A stretch of DNA of 64,000 nucleotides, from assembly GCA_002205965.3 (NCBI GenBank), contig NADL03000501.1, positions 1,674,001 to 1,738,000 of the forward strand. Reading direction: 5' to 3'. This DNA comes from Kappaphycus alvarezii (taxonomy: Eukaryota; Rhodophyta; Florideophyceae; Gigartinales; Solieriaceae). The stretch's first letter is position 1. Each line of letters begins with the position of its first letter. The notes beneath the pieces were generated by a model. That model was given only the letters and a program-made list of their open reading frames with translations, made no database searches and was not told the DNA's origin. A program made the position numbers and the translations under genes. This document shows positions 34,787 to 44,692 of the stretch, in pieces.

Positions 34787-36490
34787 ATGACTATCGGTGA
34801 CCGGGTACCGGAGGTGGACCTTTTTGTTGATTCGGGTCCTATCAACTGGGCTGCAATCCCATCAGATCATAGCAGCCAAGAAAATGGCCTTGAATCAGGT
34901 GAAATCGAACAATCTCATGAAGAGCGCCAACACCAAGCCGCACGAGCACAAGACATGCAACGGGAAGCAGAGAAGAAAGAACGTGACGAGAAGCGTAGGC
35001 TTGAAGAGGAGAGAGAACGTAAGGGCAGGAAACAACCGGAACAAATTGAATCCAATGGACAAAGCGATTACTACAGGGAAGGTAATCAACAACGCGACAA
35101 TGCCGACAACGACAAGCAATGGTGGAAGAAAAAGAACAAGAAGAAGAAGAAGAAGAATGCAGAGACAATCACCTGTGAGATATGCGATGTCATATGCACC
35201 GGCAGAGCAGCGTACGATAACCACCTTCAAGGACAGAAACATCGGAAGAAAGAACGACAAGCCGCTTTGAATAGAAGCTTCAACAAGGACTTAAACTCGC
35301 ACTACAGAAACGCCACTGCCGTACAAGAGAAGCGAGCAGGTCCCAGTCATGGTGGGGATTACTTAGATTTGGATAAGCCGGCAGAACCACTCGCCCCTGC
35401 AAGCACCCAAAACCAACTTTCCGCGCTTCCCCCGCTTAATCAGCGCTACATGGCCCCTCCGGATTATCGCCCTCATCAAGAGCATGTGAAGCCCAGGGAC
35501 TCACCTGTCACAGCAGATCCTCGACCGCACTCTCCTCCTCCATCCCCACGTCCACGGGGATTAGACCGTCCAACTCGTGATACTGGTGAAGCCCAAATGC
35601 AAACCCCGTTGGAAAGTGGTCACCGCCCAGATACGGCGCCCCATCCTCCTCCAAAGTCGGGCCCTACTTCCGTAACTTGCCGACAACCCGCTGCGCAACC
35701 TTCAATCATGGCAAGTCGCGGGCCAGACGACGTTCCCAGGCCGCCGACTAATGTCGCCGGAGAGGTCGCAAAGGTGAGCGAAACAGTACAGAAGATCAAA
35801 GTGAACGAAACAAGAAATGAGAAAAACCTCGATGCAACCTTGGAACGTGCACCTGTGTCGACTGCTCCCAAACCGCAGTCGACATTAACGGAAGTCAACA
35901 AGTTACTGGAGACGCCTTTTGTCCCGCAGAAGGTATCATCGGAGGTCACTGAAAAAACGAAGGATGCAGGTAGCGCAGAGGGCCGAGGGAATTCCTTCAA
36001 TGAGACTGGAACTGGAGCACCGAAAGAGTTGGATACCAGCAAATCACAGAGCAATACCCAGAGTGCAAAGACCAAACCCTTTACGTCTGTGGTTACACCT
36101 CGTCCTTTTGTCAAGACAGTCTCTAGAAAAAAGGTAGATGACACTAAGCCCCGAGCTGATGGGACTGCATTTGGAGTCCGGGACAACTCCACGGCACCAG
36201 CGAATCCAGGTCTGAATACAAACTTGCCCGGTCTGAATTCGGGCTCTGATCCATCGACGCGTCACCTAACCCAACCGCGAGATGACCAGAGAATCCCCGA
36301 CGCATCAAATGCTACAAGGAACTTGACACCTAATATTCAACCGAATCCAGGGGAGGGCAACGGAGATGCTGTATCGACGGTTGAAGTAGTGGAGCCTCGC
36401 ATCCCAACTCCCGCTGGCGTTAAGCACCGGCCTGCGCCGGAGGGAAATACAATCGGAGGTGTTATGGAAACAAAAGCTGGGGGGTATTGA
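34787..36490 (+). CDS. zinc-finger (U1/matrin-type) protein, N-terminal part of a three-frame gene
   Basis: This 567-codon frame begins with MTIGDRVPEVDLFVDSG. A long Glu/Arg/Lys-rich coiled-coil-like segment (residues about 45-110) is followed by a poly-lysine nuclear-localisation-like run. Next is one C2H2 finger of the U1/matrin spacing: C130, C133, H146, H152 in CEICDVICTG..YDNHLQGQKH. Such fingers bind double-stranded RNA or occur in splicing proteins. The remaining 400 residues are Pro/Ser/Thr-rich and probably disordered. The frame ends TAT TGA right after a run of six G at 36480-36485. The frame one base over continues with similar composition (next entry), so the true protein is probably much longer and this stop the result of an extra base, a sequencing error or frameshifting. 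Host gene; role in RNA processing is inference. Confidence 0.8.
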   Translation: MTIGDRVPEVDLFVDSGPINWAAIPSDHSSQENGLESGEIEQSHEERQHQAARAQDMQREAEKKERDEKRRLEEERERKGRKQPEQIESNGQSDYYREGNQQRDNADNDKQWWKKKNKKKKKKNAETITCEICDVICTGRAAYDNHLQGQKHRKKERQAALNRSFNKDLNSHYRNATAVQEKRAGPSHGGDYLDLDKPAEPLAPASTQNQLSALPPLNQRYMAPPDYRPHQEHVKPRDSPVTADPRPHSPPPSPRPRGLDRPTRDTGEAQMQTPLESGHRPDTAPHPPPKSGPTSVTCRQPAAQPSIMASRGPDDVPRPPTNVAGEVAKVSETVQKIKVNETRNEKNLDATLERAPVSTAPKPQSTLTEVNKLLETPFVPQKVSSEVTEKTKDAGSAEGRGNSFNETGTGAPKELDTSKSQSNTQSAKTKPFTSVVTPRPFVKTVSRKKVDDTKPRADGTAFGVRDNSTAPANPGLNTNLPGLNSGSDPSTRHLTQPRDDQRIPDASNATRNLTPNIQPNPGEGNGDAVSTVEVVEPRIPTPAGVKHRPAPEGNTIGGVMETKAGGY

Positions 36491-37031
36491 ATCTCACAGG
36501 AGTTCTAACATGAGCACCACTCCTCGGCCTCCACTCGGTAGTCTTTCAATGGAAGTTCCGGCCGGACCAGCACGCAAAGATTATGGTCGCGCTATGCCCG
36601 ATGCGCCTCGCTCTCCACGTTCTAAAACAGCTCCATCGAGTGAAAATCCGTATGCAAAACCAACGATAAATTCAGTCCCAGAGGCAACTGGAAATGAACG
36701 GAAGCGAAAACGGTACTCAGGTGACGGTGATCCCGACAGGATAGAGGGCCGTTCTACAGACCGCTCAAATGGAATTGAACGAAGGACATCTGGTGCTGAC
36801 CGCCGATATGAGGAAACTGGATCACAACGTCGTCGTTTGGATGACCTAGGTGACCGGGATCCTCGCCGTCGGGACAGGCACTCCGACTATGAGCTTACGG
36901 ATCGCAGGTCAAGAGATGATCGACGAGATAACCGCCGTTCAGTAGATGACTACCGAGGCGATAGGAGGATGAGAGACTGCGACCCACGGGGAAGAGATGA
37001 CGCCAGGGGACGAGAAGAGGATAACAGATAA
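36459..37031 (+). CDS. middle part of the zinc-finger gene (RD/RE-rich start)
   Basis: This frame overlaps the previous one by 32 bases and is shifted by one. After GIESHRSSNMSTTPRPPLG it stays Pro/Ser-rich for about 70 residues, has a basic NERKRKRYSG motif, and then enters Arg-Asp/Arg-Glu repeats (DRRSRDDRRDNRRSVDDYRG), which continue without a change of character into the third frame. RD/RE repeats are common in splicing and transcript-processing proteins. An independent short gene is possible, since methionines exist near the start, but continuity of composition and absence of a spacer favour one gene. It ends at TAA 37029-37031. Confidence 0.7.
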   Translation: MLWKQKLGGIESHRSSNMSTTPRPPLGSLSMEVPAGPARKDYGRAMPDAPRSPRSKTAPSSENPYAKPTINSVPEATGNERKRKRYSGDGDPDRIEGRSTDRSNGIERRTSGADRRYEETGSQRRRLDDLGDRDPRRRDRHSDYELTDRRSRDDRRDNRRSVDDYRGDRRMRDCDPRGRDDARGREEDNR

Positions 37032-38238
37032 CACTCGTGACAGCAGTCGCGGAAGAGACGATACTCGTGAGGATCGTTGGCGAAGAGATGACGTGCGCGA
37101 GGACTGGCGTTCAAAGGAGGATCGGCATGAGGACAGACCAACCCGAGAGGACAGGCGTGAAAACAGGCGCAGGAGGGACGAACGTTATGTGGATGGGCGT
37201 GGGATGGAGGATCACCGTGAGGACCGTTGGAGAAGGGATGACCTTCGTGAGGAAGGAAAAACACGAGAGGATTGGCGTGAGGATAGGCGTGTGAAGGAAG
37301 ACATTCGCGATGGGTCACGTGGGAGAGAGGATTCTCGTGATGAGAGGCGTACCAGAGATGATTACCGCAAGGACAGACGTTCAAGGGAAGATCATCATGA
37401 GAGGCGCGATAGAGACGGCAGTCGTGATGCAAAGAAGCCGAGGGAAGACAGGCGAGAGGTTACGAGAGGGAGAGATAATGAAAAAGAAGAACCGCGAGAG
37501 GACCGAAATGCGCGAGAAGACCAGCGGAAGGATCAAATTGTCCATCCAAACAATACCTCTGGTCCAGTGATACCACAGACCCCCACTCATCAAATCCGGT
37601 CCAGGGACTTGTTGCAATACCAGTTGGTTCCCGCAAAATGGCGTGAGTCACCAATGAGTGTGGCTGAGTGGCGCGAATTACGTCAGTATGCGCTCATGAA
37701 GGGAACTGATGCGGACAAGTTGGCGTACAAAATGATGCAGGAGATACTTTTATCTCCGGTAGTGGGCATAGATTTTCACAATCTTGCCCCACTTTCTCGA
37801 GCGCTCCTTCACAATGTCAAACCCTTCTATTTTGCTGGTGACAGAATCTTGGCTCGTTACTCGGACTACCCACATGCTTTAATCAATGGTGATCCAAGGT
37901 ACGAATCAATGGCGAAACAAGACGAAAGTTGGGCCCGGGATCAATCACCGGAATACATTGCGCTCTGTAATCTCCATGATAACATTAAGTTTTCCTTCAA
38001 CCCAAATGTGGACGTTCCTCTGAACGCTAGTGGAGTTGGCGACTGCAGTGACCTGCCACCGCGTGGAAGCTACGGTGCTAAAAATCAACGGAAAGGGCCA
38101 GGCGCTTCCAATGAAGGAATGAGAGCTCCGCGTTATCCAGATGCTGTGTCCGAAGATCCTTTGTTTCAGAAGATTGCTGCGTACATGAGGGCAAAGGACA
38201 CTGCTGCGCGGGGTGGTGGTCCGTACTTTCCGCGTTAG
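36997..38238 (+). CDS. C-terminal part of the zinc-finger gene: RD/RE repeats plus unrecognised folded domain
   Basis: Again shifted by one and overlapping by 35 bases, this 413-codon frame carries about 180 residues of Arg/Asp/Glu repeats (REDRWRRDD, REDWR, REDRR) to about 37540. A non-repetitive, probably folded region of about 140 residues follows (LLQYQLVPAKWRESPMSVAEW through NLHDNIKFSFNPN), then a Gly/Pro-rich tail ending GGGPYFPR. I do not know the folded domain. The switch from frame two to three fits removal of one base in the GGGG at 37007-37010. Together the three parts would make a protein of about 1150 residues. The end codon TAG at 38236-38238 is followed by no obvious continuation. 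Confidence 0.72.
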   Translation: MTPGDEKRITDNTRDSSRGRDDTREDRWRRDDVREDWRSKEDRHEDRPTREDRRENRRRRDERYVDGRGMEDHREDRWRRDDLREEGKTREDWREDRRVKEDIRDGSRGREDSRDERRTRDDYRKDRRSREDHHERRDRDGSRDAKKPREDRREVTRGRDNEKEEPREDRNAREDQRKDQIVHPNNTSGPVIPQTPTHQIRSRDLLQYQLVPAKWRESPMSVAEWRELRQYALMKGTDADKLAYKMMQEILLSPVVGIDFHNLAPLSRALLHNVKPFYFAGDRILARYSDYPHALINGDPRYESMAKQDESWARDQSPEYIALCNLHDNIKFSFNPNVDVPLNASGVGDCSDLPPRGSYGAKNQRKGPGASNEGMRAPRYPDAVSEDPLFQKIAAYMRAKDTAARGGGPYFPR

Positions 38239-40330
38239 ATTATCGTCACTGCGCAAATGACGGTAAGGTCAACCTCGCCCAACGTTTAGTCCTCGTACGT
38301 TACGACCATTACCGTCAATCACGAGTTCTAAGAGACGGGAGGGGATGGCTGCCATTTTGGCACGGGTGTAAGGTGCAATCCTGCCGAGTATTAACGAAGT
38401 CGACAAAGCGCGGTACATCGAACTACTCAGAGTGTAACACGTGCATTCGTCTCCGGGCACCAGTGCTATGCGAAATGCAACCCGCGTGGCTTTGTATCAA
38501 ATTGCCCTTCTGGGCGAGCTTACTTGAAAACTCAAAAGACAGAAAGCAGCAGACTGACACTGTCAGCGCCGCACTTGTGGTGATCAGATCAGATACAACG
38601 TTATTTGCATTAGCGTAAATAGATTGAGTGGGTTGATAAAGAAATGCATAGTACAGTACAGTACTGTACAGTACAGTACTGTACTGTACTTTACCTGTGG
38701 TTTCAAGTGATAATAACAGTATGACTATGACCTTTACTACATGTGTGAAAACTGCGCGAGACTTTGTCCGTTGTAAGCGTTTAACAAGGCATTGGAGATT
38801 GCAACGCTTGAGGTCGGTTAGATGGGAGGCCTGCAATTGGGCTTAAGCTTAAGAAAGGAAGGCGTAGTCGGGTACAACTGAGCCGCCTGAACTACCGCCT
38901 TCCGGAGGGGGGGTCGTTAATCTCAGTTGGCGTCGCTTCGACTCAGGTGCAGTAATCTAGTTTCCAGAGTACTGCGTGTGGGTGACATAGCCACCCATAT
39001 TACACATAGTCAAGAATTCAATGATGCCGGTCCCTTTGAAGCTCCCTTTCTGGTAGCACTTTCTTTACGAAGCCTCTGCTGTTATGTCTCTTGTTGCCAT
39101 ATCTGGCTAGGTAGCAAAACGTCAGAATCTACTCCGTCTCCGCTTTATATCTCAATGCGAGCCTTCAATCGATGGGCTGAAAGACGATCTTGTACAGCGT
39201 CGCGAACTTAGCATGCTAAAGACGAATCGCAGAATATACCATTATGTCCTCTGCTCTATTGATTGCTTTCGTTACGATCAGCTGAAGTTTCATAGGGACT
39301 CTAACCTGCACAAGCGAGCGGTACAGCGACATTCAGTGCTGCGAGCCTTATGCCGCCGGACGTGATACCGTTGTTTTCTGTCCAATGTACGACCTTAACA
39401 TCCACGAAAACTGTGGCAACGTTCGGGGTCTCGTGAGGTGGCAAAGGCTCCGAGCCCTGTGTAGGGGAACGTAATGACTTGGAGTAGTGTGATTATTCCG
39501 ATAGGGCGAAAGCGAAAAGATAGATAGAGGATTGAGATATGCGGCGAAAGATACCATATAGTGCGGTGCAGGGTTTTCTAGATTATTCCTCCTTTGCCTC
39601 CTCACCACAAAGGTGGCGAGGGGGTCAAGGTCTAAGTAGTGCACGACTTTGTGAGTCGGGCGACATCACAGCATTGCTTATAGTTCCGTAAAGTACAATG
39701 CTGTCGACACTCTCCTCTATTGCACTATCGCGTAATGAAATACCTGTGTTCAGGGCGCGAAAGGGGTAGGTTAGCCTGTCGCGCGCGGGTGTGAGGGTTC
39801 GATAGGGTTGGAGAGCCAATAAGAGGGAAGAGAGGCGGATGGAAGGGATGAAAGGTTATTGGAGAGGGACGAGATGCTTTTGCTAGGTAGCTAGGGTACG
39901 GTCTCGTGGATAATATCTAGATAGTCGCCCCTCATAGATAATAAATATTCTAAAATACCCTACAGTACAGCGCACCATTTCTGGTCCTCAGAAACTTATA
40001 GAAGCCACGTGTATGGCTGGAGGGTGGCAGGAGAGGACACAGCACAGTGCGAGATTCGTCCGAGAGCAGTACTTGTACATTCGCTTCTCCTCCCCTCTAC
40101 CCTTGCCACCCTCGCTTGCAACCACCAAACCTCACGACTCGGGTACCACTTTACTCACCATCAGCAGACCCTTGGATACTGAACCGCTAATACAGCACAA
40201 TCCTCTCTCGCCACAGCAACCTGGAATTTCGTTCGAGACATATGTACAGTAAAAGTATACGAAACGTGCAGGCAGACCAAATGCGCTTTCCATTTTTGCC
40301 CATAAAACCGTAATGTAATGCGTAATTGGG
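38239..40330. other. intergenic, no recognised gene
   Basis: Only short frames without domains (38423-38836 minus, 38927-39211 plus, 39348-39644 minus, 40013-40252 plus). A TACAG/TACTG array lies at 38650-38692. Confidence 0.5.
38650..38692. repeat. TACAG/TACTG pentamer array
   Basis: About eight consecutive five-base units (TACAG or TACTG) form a quasi-palindromic block just 410 bases downstream of the zinc-finger gene. Confidence 0.9.
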
Positions 40331-40933
40331 TCCTGTGGAAAGCAGAAATGAGAAAAAAATCTAAACTTTGAGAAACTTTGCTGCATTAATGTCGGAGCTC
40401 CAGTGAAGTAACTGAAGATATTGAAAGCTAAATGTTAATCGATTGGTCCACGCCGACCATGTACACAGGTGTGCTAGACACCATAGCGTTCGCCAAAGAT
40501 AAAACATAAGGATTTGAAGAAGGAAAGGTATAAAAAGAGCAATAATTGCCTTTCATAGCCAAAATTTGACGGCTTACAGTTTCTAGATCGCATCGTTTAC
40601 ATAGCGGACAAAAAAATGAACTCCAGTTCACTCAAACTTGACAAAAGTGTGGTGATGTGCTGAATCAAACCAGGGTTGCAGGATATCCTTCACGCAGTAA
40701 GGTGCGTAGATCCGTTCCTACACTGTCATGAAATTCAAACAATGAGCAAGACAAAGAATGATACATCTTAACCCAGGAGGGAGAGTTATCAGCCCGGGGA
40801 TCATGATCAAAACTGATAACTGAAAGCCGGAGTTAAGCTGTTTTCATGATTCCCAACAGTAAGTCACTATTCACCTTCTTACGATGATGAATTTTTCCTG
40901 GGTTGTTGCGAACTATCCATTGCTCAACCTTGG

Positions 40934-40941
40934 GTTGTAGC
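40934..40941 (+). repeat. hAT target-site duplication, left copy
   Basis: GTTGTAGC, identical to 44685-44692. Confidence 0.95.
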
Positions 40942-42165
40942 CAGGCCGCGGAAAAATATAATTGCAATTAATTTTTTGAAATTGGCATGGCGGAAAAAAT
41001 AATCCAATTTCCCCTTCTATGTAATTAATTACTGGGATCAAAAGGATCTCAATATTAATTATTAAATTTCATTATAAACAAAATAAGCTATGGAGTTTTG
41101 TTATTCCCTGTAATTAATAATTGTCACCAATTATTGCCATTAGTGGAACCAATTGATTCGTGACCGGCCGTGGAGGGACATTTGAGGTAGAAACACCAAA
41201 AAAAGGACGCGAGCTGACCCAATAATGGAAATAATTTCTATGAATATGTGATTGGAACAGCACCGAACTTTAATACGCCCTTCGTACAAATAGGACCCAA
41301 ATAAAGGTTCTGCAAGTCAAGTGCACTCCATGAGGCCCCATATTGTACTACCATAGGATGAGTGGAATCTACTCCTTTAAAAATCATGTCGCCCTTTTGC
41401 ATCATTTAATATATATTACCCTTCTTCAGTTAGAAGAAATTAAGATAATGCTTTGCTACTCCCAAAAAAATTCATTTTGAAAGGCTACAATTACCATTGA
41501 GTAGCACTCTACCTCCCAAACCTAACAATAAATGTTCCTTGACTCATCTGGTAGGGTCACTAGGGACCCAAATCGGAACAGTCCGTGACTTCATCTCAGT
41601 CGAATTCGTGTACAGTACCTTCTACATAGTTTGTGAAAGGTATTGTACCCGACAGACTTGAAATATGCTCAACGAAACAATTAAGGGATATTGATCTGCC
41701 AATGTGGGTTCAATGCAATGCACTGTGTGTACTGCACACTTTCACGTCAAGTGGCGGTCTGAATCCTTCAAAATGGTTTCTCTCCCTCTCTAATAGTTTC
41801 CATGATTATCTAGCAGAATACATTGTACTGCACAGTTCTTTAGGTATCATGGGTCTACTTCAAGGAATTATGAAAGCCATATATAATTTTCCAGGGAAGC
41901 ACATGGAGCACGCAATAAAATTATGTGCCATCAGTACTGATTAAATCAGTTCAGACTTTCGATTATTTATAAGTCGTGTCAAAGCGGAAAGAATCAGTTA
42001 AATTGAGAAGGAAAGCTCCAATTATAATACAAATTTGGATTTTTAAATACCTCAATTCTACTCTTCTATTACAATTGACATCTGCAGGATAGGAAAGGGA
42101 TTTTTAACGGCATGCAATCTTTCATTCTGCTTTAGCACGCTCTTCCTCCTCTTGACGCAAGAAAT

Positions 42166-42190
42166 GATGCATACCTGGCAGGTATGCATC
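42166..42190. repeat. perfect 10-bp-arm hairpin inside the hAT element
   Basis: GATGCATACC, loop TGGCA, GGTATGCATC. A related CTGGTATGATGCC follows at 42197. The function is unknown. Confidence 0.9.
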
Positions 42191-42884
42191 TTTTGCCTGG
42201 TATGATGCCTTTAAGATAAGTTTATAAGTTTATAAAGGACTTGTACATATTCACATTGCTTCTTTTATATTGGTCACTGGTTGCCCCTACCAAGGTCCTA
42301 ATTTTGAATATTAGATAAACCATGCTGTTGCAGTGCAACGGTGGAACAGTTGCACCACAATCAGGCGCACAGCAGATGCTTACCTTTATCCCTGGACGAT
42401 GCCAAAAACAGAACTCCATATGAATGAAAACCATTGCATTACAAAATAAGACTTGCCCTTAATAAGGCTCTCAGCGAGAGAATCATCAAACTTCATAATT
42501 CCTCAAATCTTTGAGATATTTCAGTCTACAGTGTATGTGCTTAGTTTAACTGACTTGAACCAAAGCGACTCTCTTGGAAAGTTGCCGGTCCGGACCATTG
42601 GTCAGATGACGGGAGGTAAACTCACGTTGTAAACTGACGGGGTGTCTTAAAATTGCACATAGACTTTATGTGCTTACGAAATTCAGGTAATAACTGAATT
42701 ATTCCAGGGTTTCTTAGACTTAAACATACAAAAAAGCTACGAAGTTCTTTTAAGCAATGATGTATACATAAGGGAAGCCGATATTAGGTAAAGGATGAAA
42801 AGATAATTTAATAAATGATTCATGAGATGGCAAGAGTCTTTAATTACAATAGTGAGACTCAATCTCAGCCTCATCAATGGATGG

Positions 42885-44525
42885 AGGAAGAGACCTCTTC
42901 ACAACCAGAGATACTTACCTAAAGCACCAAAAGCTCCTGTTGACTTTCAAGAACAAAAAGGCCACAACCATAATTGGAGACATAATTTTTCGCAGATCTG
43001 TTAAAACCCAACGAGCAGAACTGAACAAACTCTCAACAGATACCAGTGTGACAGGAATAAAGATGCAGTCCATGTGCAGGCATTGATTTGTTCATTTCCT
43101 GAGATTGTTTTGCAACTGCTCAAAGCAAGAGAAAATTTTAATATCAACTGCCAAATAGGTATCATTATTTTCTTTGCGCAAGTGCAAAACAGCTTGTATT
43201 TCTTCTTCGGTGAGATCGCGGTCATTCCCTGAAAGGATTTTCACAATGAAGCTTTCAAAGTTTGGAGATTTCACAAGACGAGAAGTTTCGCTCAAATGTG
43301 ACTTCATGTCGGGATGGTCTTCTAGTATCTCATCAAAAACAAACCTGACTTGTTCAAAAAGCAATACTTTTTCTGCAAGTTCACCGTACTGACCTTGAAA
43401 TTCTCAAAATATGACAAAGCGTCCTTGTGAATTCGACGCTGGCGAGAAGAGGGCATGAAACTTTCAACTTCTTGCAGACCATTCAGATGTTCTTCAATTC
43501 GAAAAACCGTTTGACCATATCAAATTGACTTGAACACCTTGTTACATTCGGTTTCAATGCTCCAAGATGAGTTATTAATCACAGCTTGGCAGCATTCTCC
43601 AGCGTCTTAAGCTGGCTCATAAGTTCTGAAAGGCCCTGAAGATCATTGAAAACTTCAGTTCGGTCCTTTATCCATGTTTTTACTGCAAGGTTGAACTTGT
43701 GACTGGCGCATCCAACTAACAGAATTGAAGTCTACGATGAAGTCTTCCTGTTCAAAGAGCAGTTATCTCCAACAAAGGCGACGATGTCCTCCAGAGACCT
43801 TTTGTATAGTCCAAGTGTTGACTCTATAAACTCTATGTGCTGTAGTGCCCCTGGATCGTGTTAAACTAACAGCGGAGCGCACGCTAAAAGGGGTCTTGAA
43901 ACTGTCCCTTTTTTGTCTTGTAAGTTTCAAAGATTGCAGTGAAGTGAGTATGTTTTCGGACCAGCCATCGAACATGATGCAAAACTTTTCAGGCAACTCT
44001 TGTTCCATTTTTTCTTTCACGACTTGAGAAAGAGCGAGAATATACTGTCGAAGGGTTTTGGAAGAAAATTGTATCGTGGTCTATAAAAGCCTTTGTACGC
44101 TGATCGTCAATTTCTAGTAGTGGCTGATTACGCATCAAAACCAAATCCATAACCTTGAAAATCTTCATTTCGTTCTCGTTGTAGAAAGAAAACCCATCAA
44201 GAACACCCTTGGAATCTTTATTCTGTTCATTGAACTTCTCTCTGTAATCAGGACCAATAAAAACTTGAAGATGATTTTTGAGGTTCGTGTACCCAGAAAC
44301 AATTGCTTAACGACAGACTCCGCGACATTTTCAGTTTCTACAATTATAGTTTCCTGGGTCGTTGCATTTTTCGAAGTAAAAGGATACGACCTCGGCGGTG
44401 TCGATTTTAATGTTCGCCGGAGATTTTGAAAGGTATACTCTCTGGATTTCCGAGCAGAAAGCGCATTCTTTACTTTTGAAGGATGCCTGCCGTCGTCGAG
44501 AAATTTTCAACAATTTACAATTCAA
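42885..44525 (-). pseudogene. hAT (BED-finger) transposase, inactivated
   Basis: Pieces in order on the minus strand are as follows. A BED-like N-terminus with ECAFCSEI lies near 44460. KFCIMFDGWSENI, the first catalytic Asp region, lies near 43970. VAFVGDNCSL, the second Asp, lies near 43770, followed by LVGCASHKFNLAVKTWI, the C..H motif of the family, near 43700. RFVFDEILEDHPDMKSHL is at 43340-43290, and the C-terminal dimerisation region VSVESLFSSARWVL..LRKIMSP is at 43060-42960. These match the class of hAT transposases common in oomycetes and algae. The frame is interrupted by several stops and shifts (five or more), so this copy cannot make transposase, although its ends look usable in trans. 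Confidence 0.87.
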
Positions 44526-44684
44526 TTAATTTTAAGTAATTGAAATTGTTCCCTTGGGTCAATTATTAATTGGAGTATTGCAATTTTATTCAATGTTTCT
44601 TCAAAGAATATTTCTCAGAAATTAATAATTTCTGACAAATAACTGCAATTAATTGTCAGGGCAATATATTTTTTCCGAACCCTG

Positions 44685-44692
44685 GTTGTAGC
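44685..44692 (+). repeat. hAT target-site duplication, right copy
   Basis: GTTGTAGC, directly after the terminal CCCTG of the element. Confidence 0.95.

Larger units (their letters stand above)
40942..44684 (-). mobile_element. complete hAT transposon with 8-bp target duplication
   Basis: The element is 3743 bp. Its ends are imperfect inverted repeats: CAGGCCGCGGAAAAATATAA at the left and, read inward from the right, CAGGGTTCGGAAAAAATATA. Both then run into AATTAATT-rich DNA. The flanks carry GTTGTAGC on each side (40934-40941 and 44685-44692), the eight-base duplication typical of hAT insertion, so the borders are exact. The minus strand right half encodes a BED/hAT transposase (separate entry). 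The left 1.9 kb is AT-rich and non-coding, with a perfect hairpin at 42166-42190. It sits inside the copia fossil and is therefore younger than it. Confidence 0.93.

Noticed and set aside
36460-36500. Intron joining the first and second frames of the zinc-finger gene
   Set aside because: The best GT..AG pair (GTGTTA to CACAG) leads straight into a stop in the downstream frame; the six-G run explains the shift more simply.
37381-37654. Minus-strand frames opposite the RD/RE repeat
   Set aside because: Mirror-image openness of repetitive GA-rich codons, with no independent signal.
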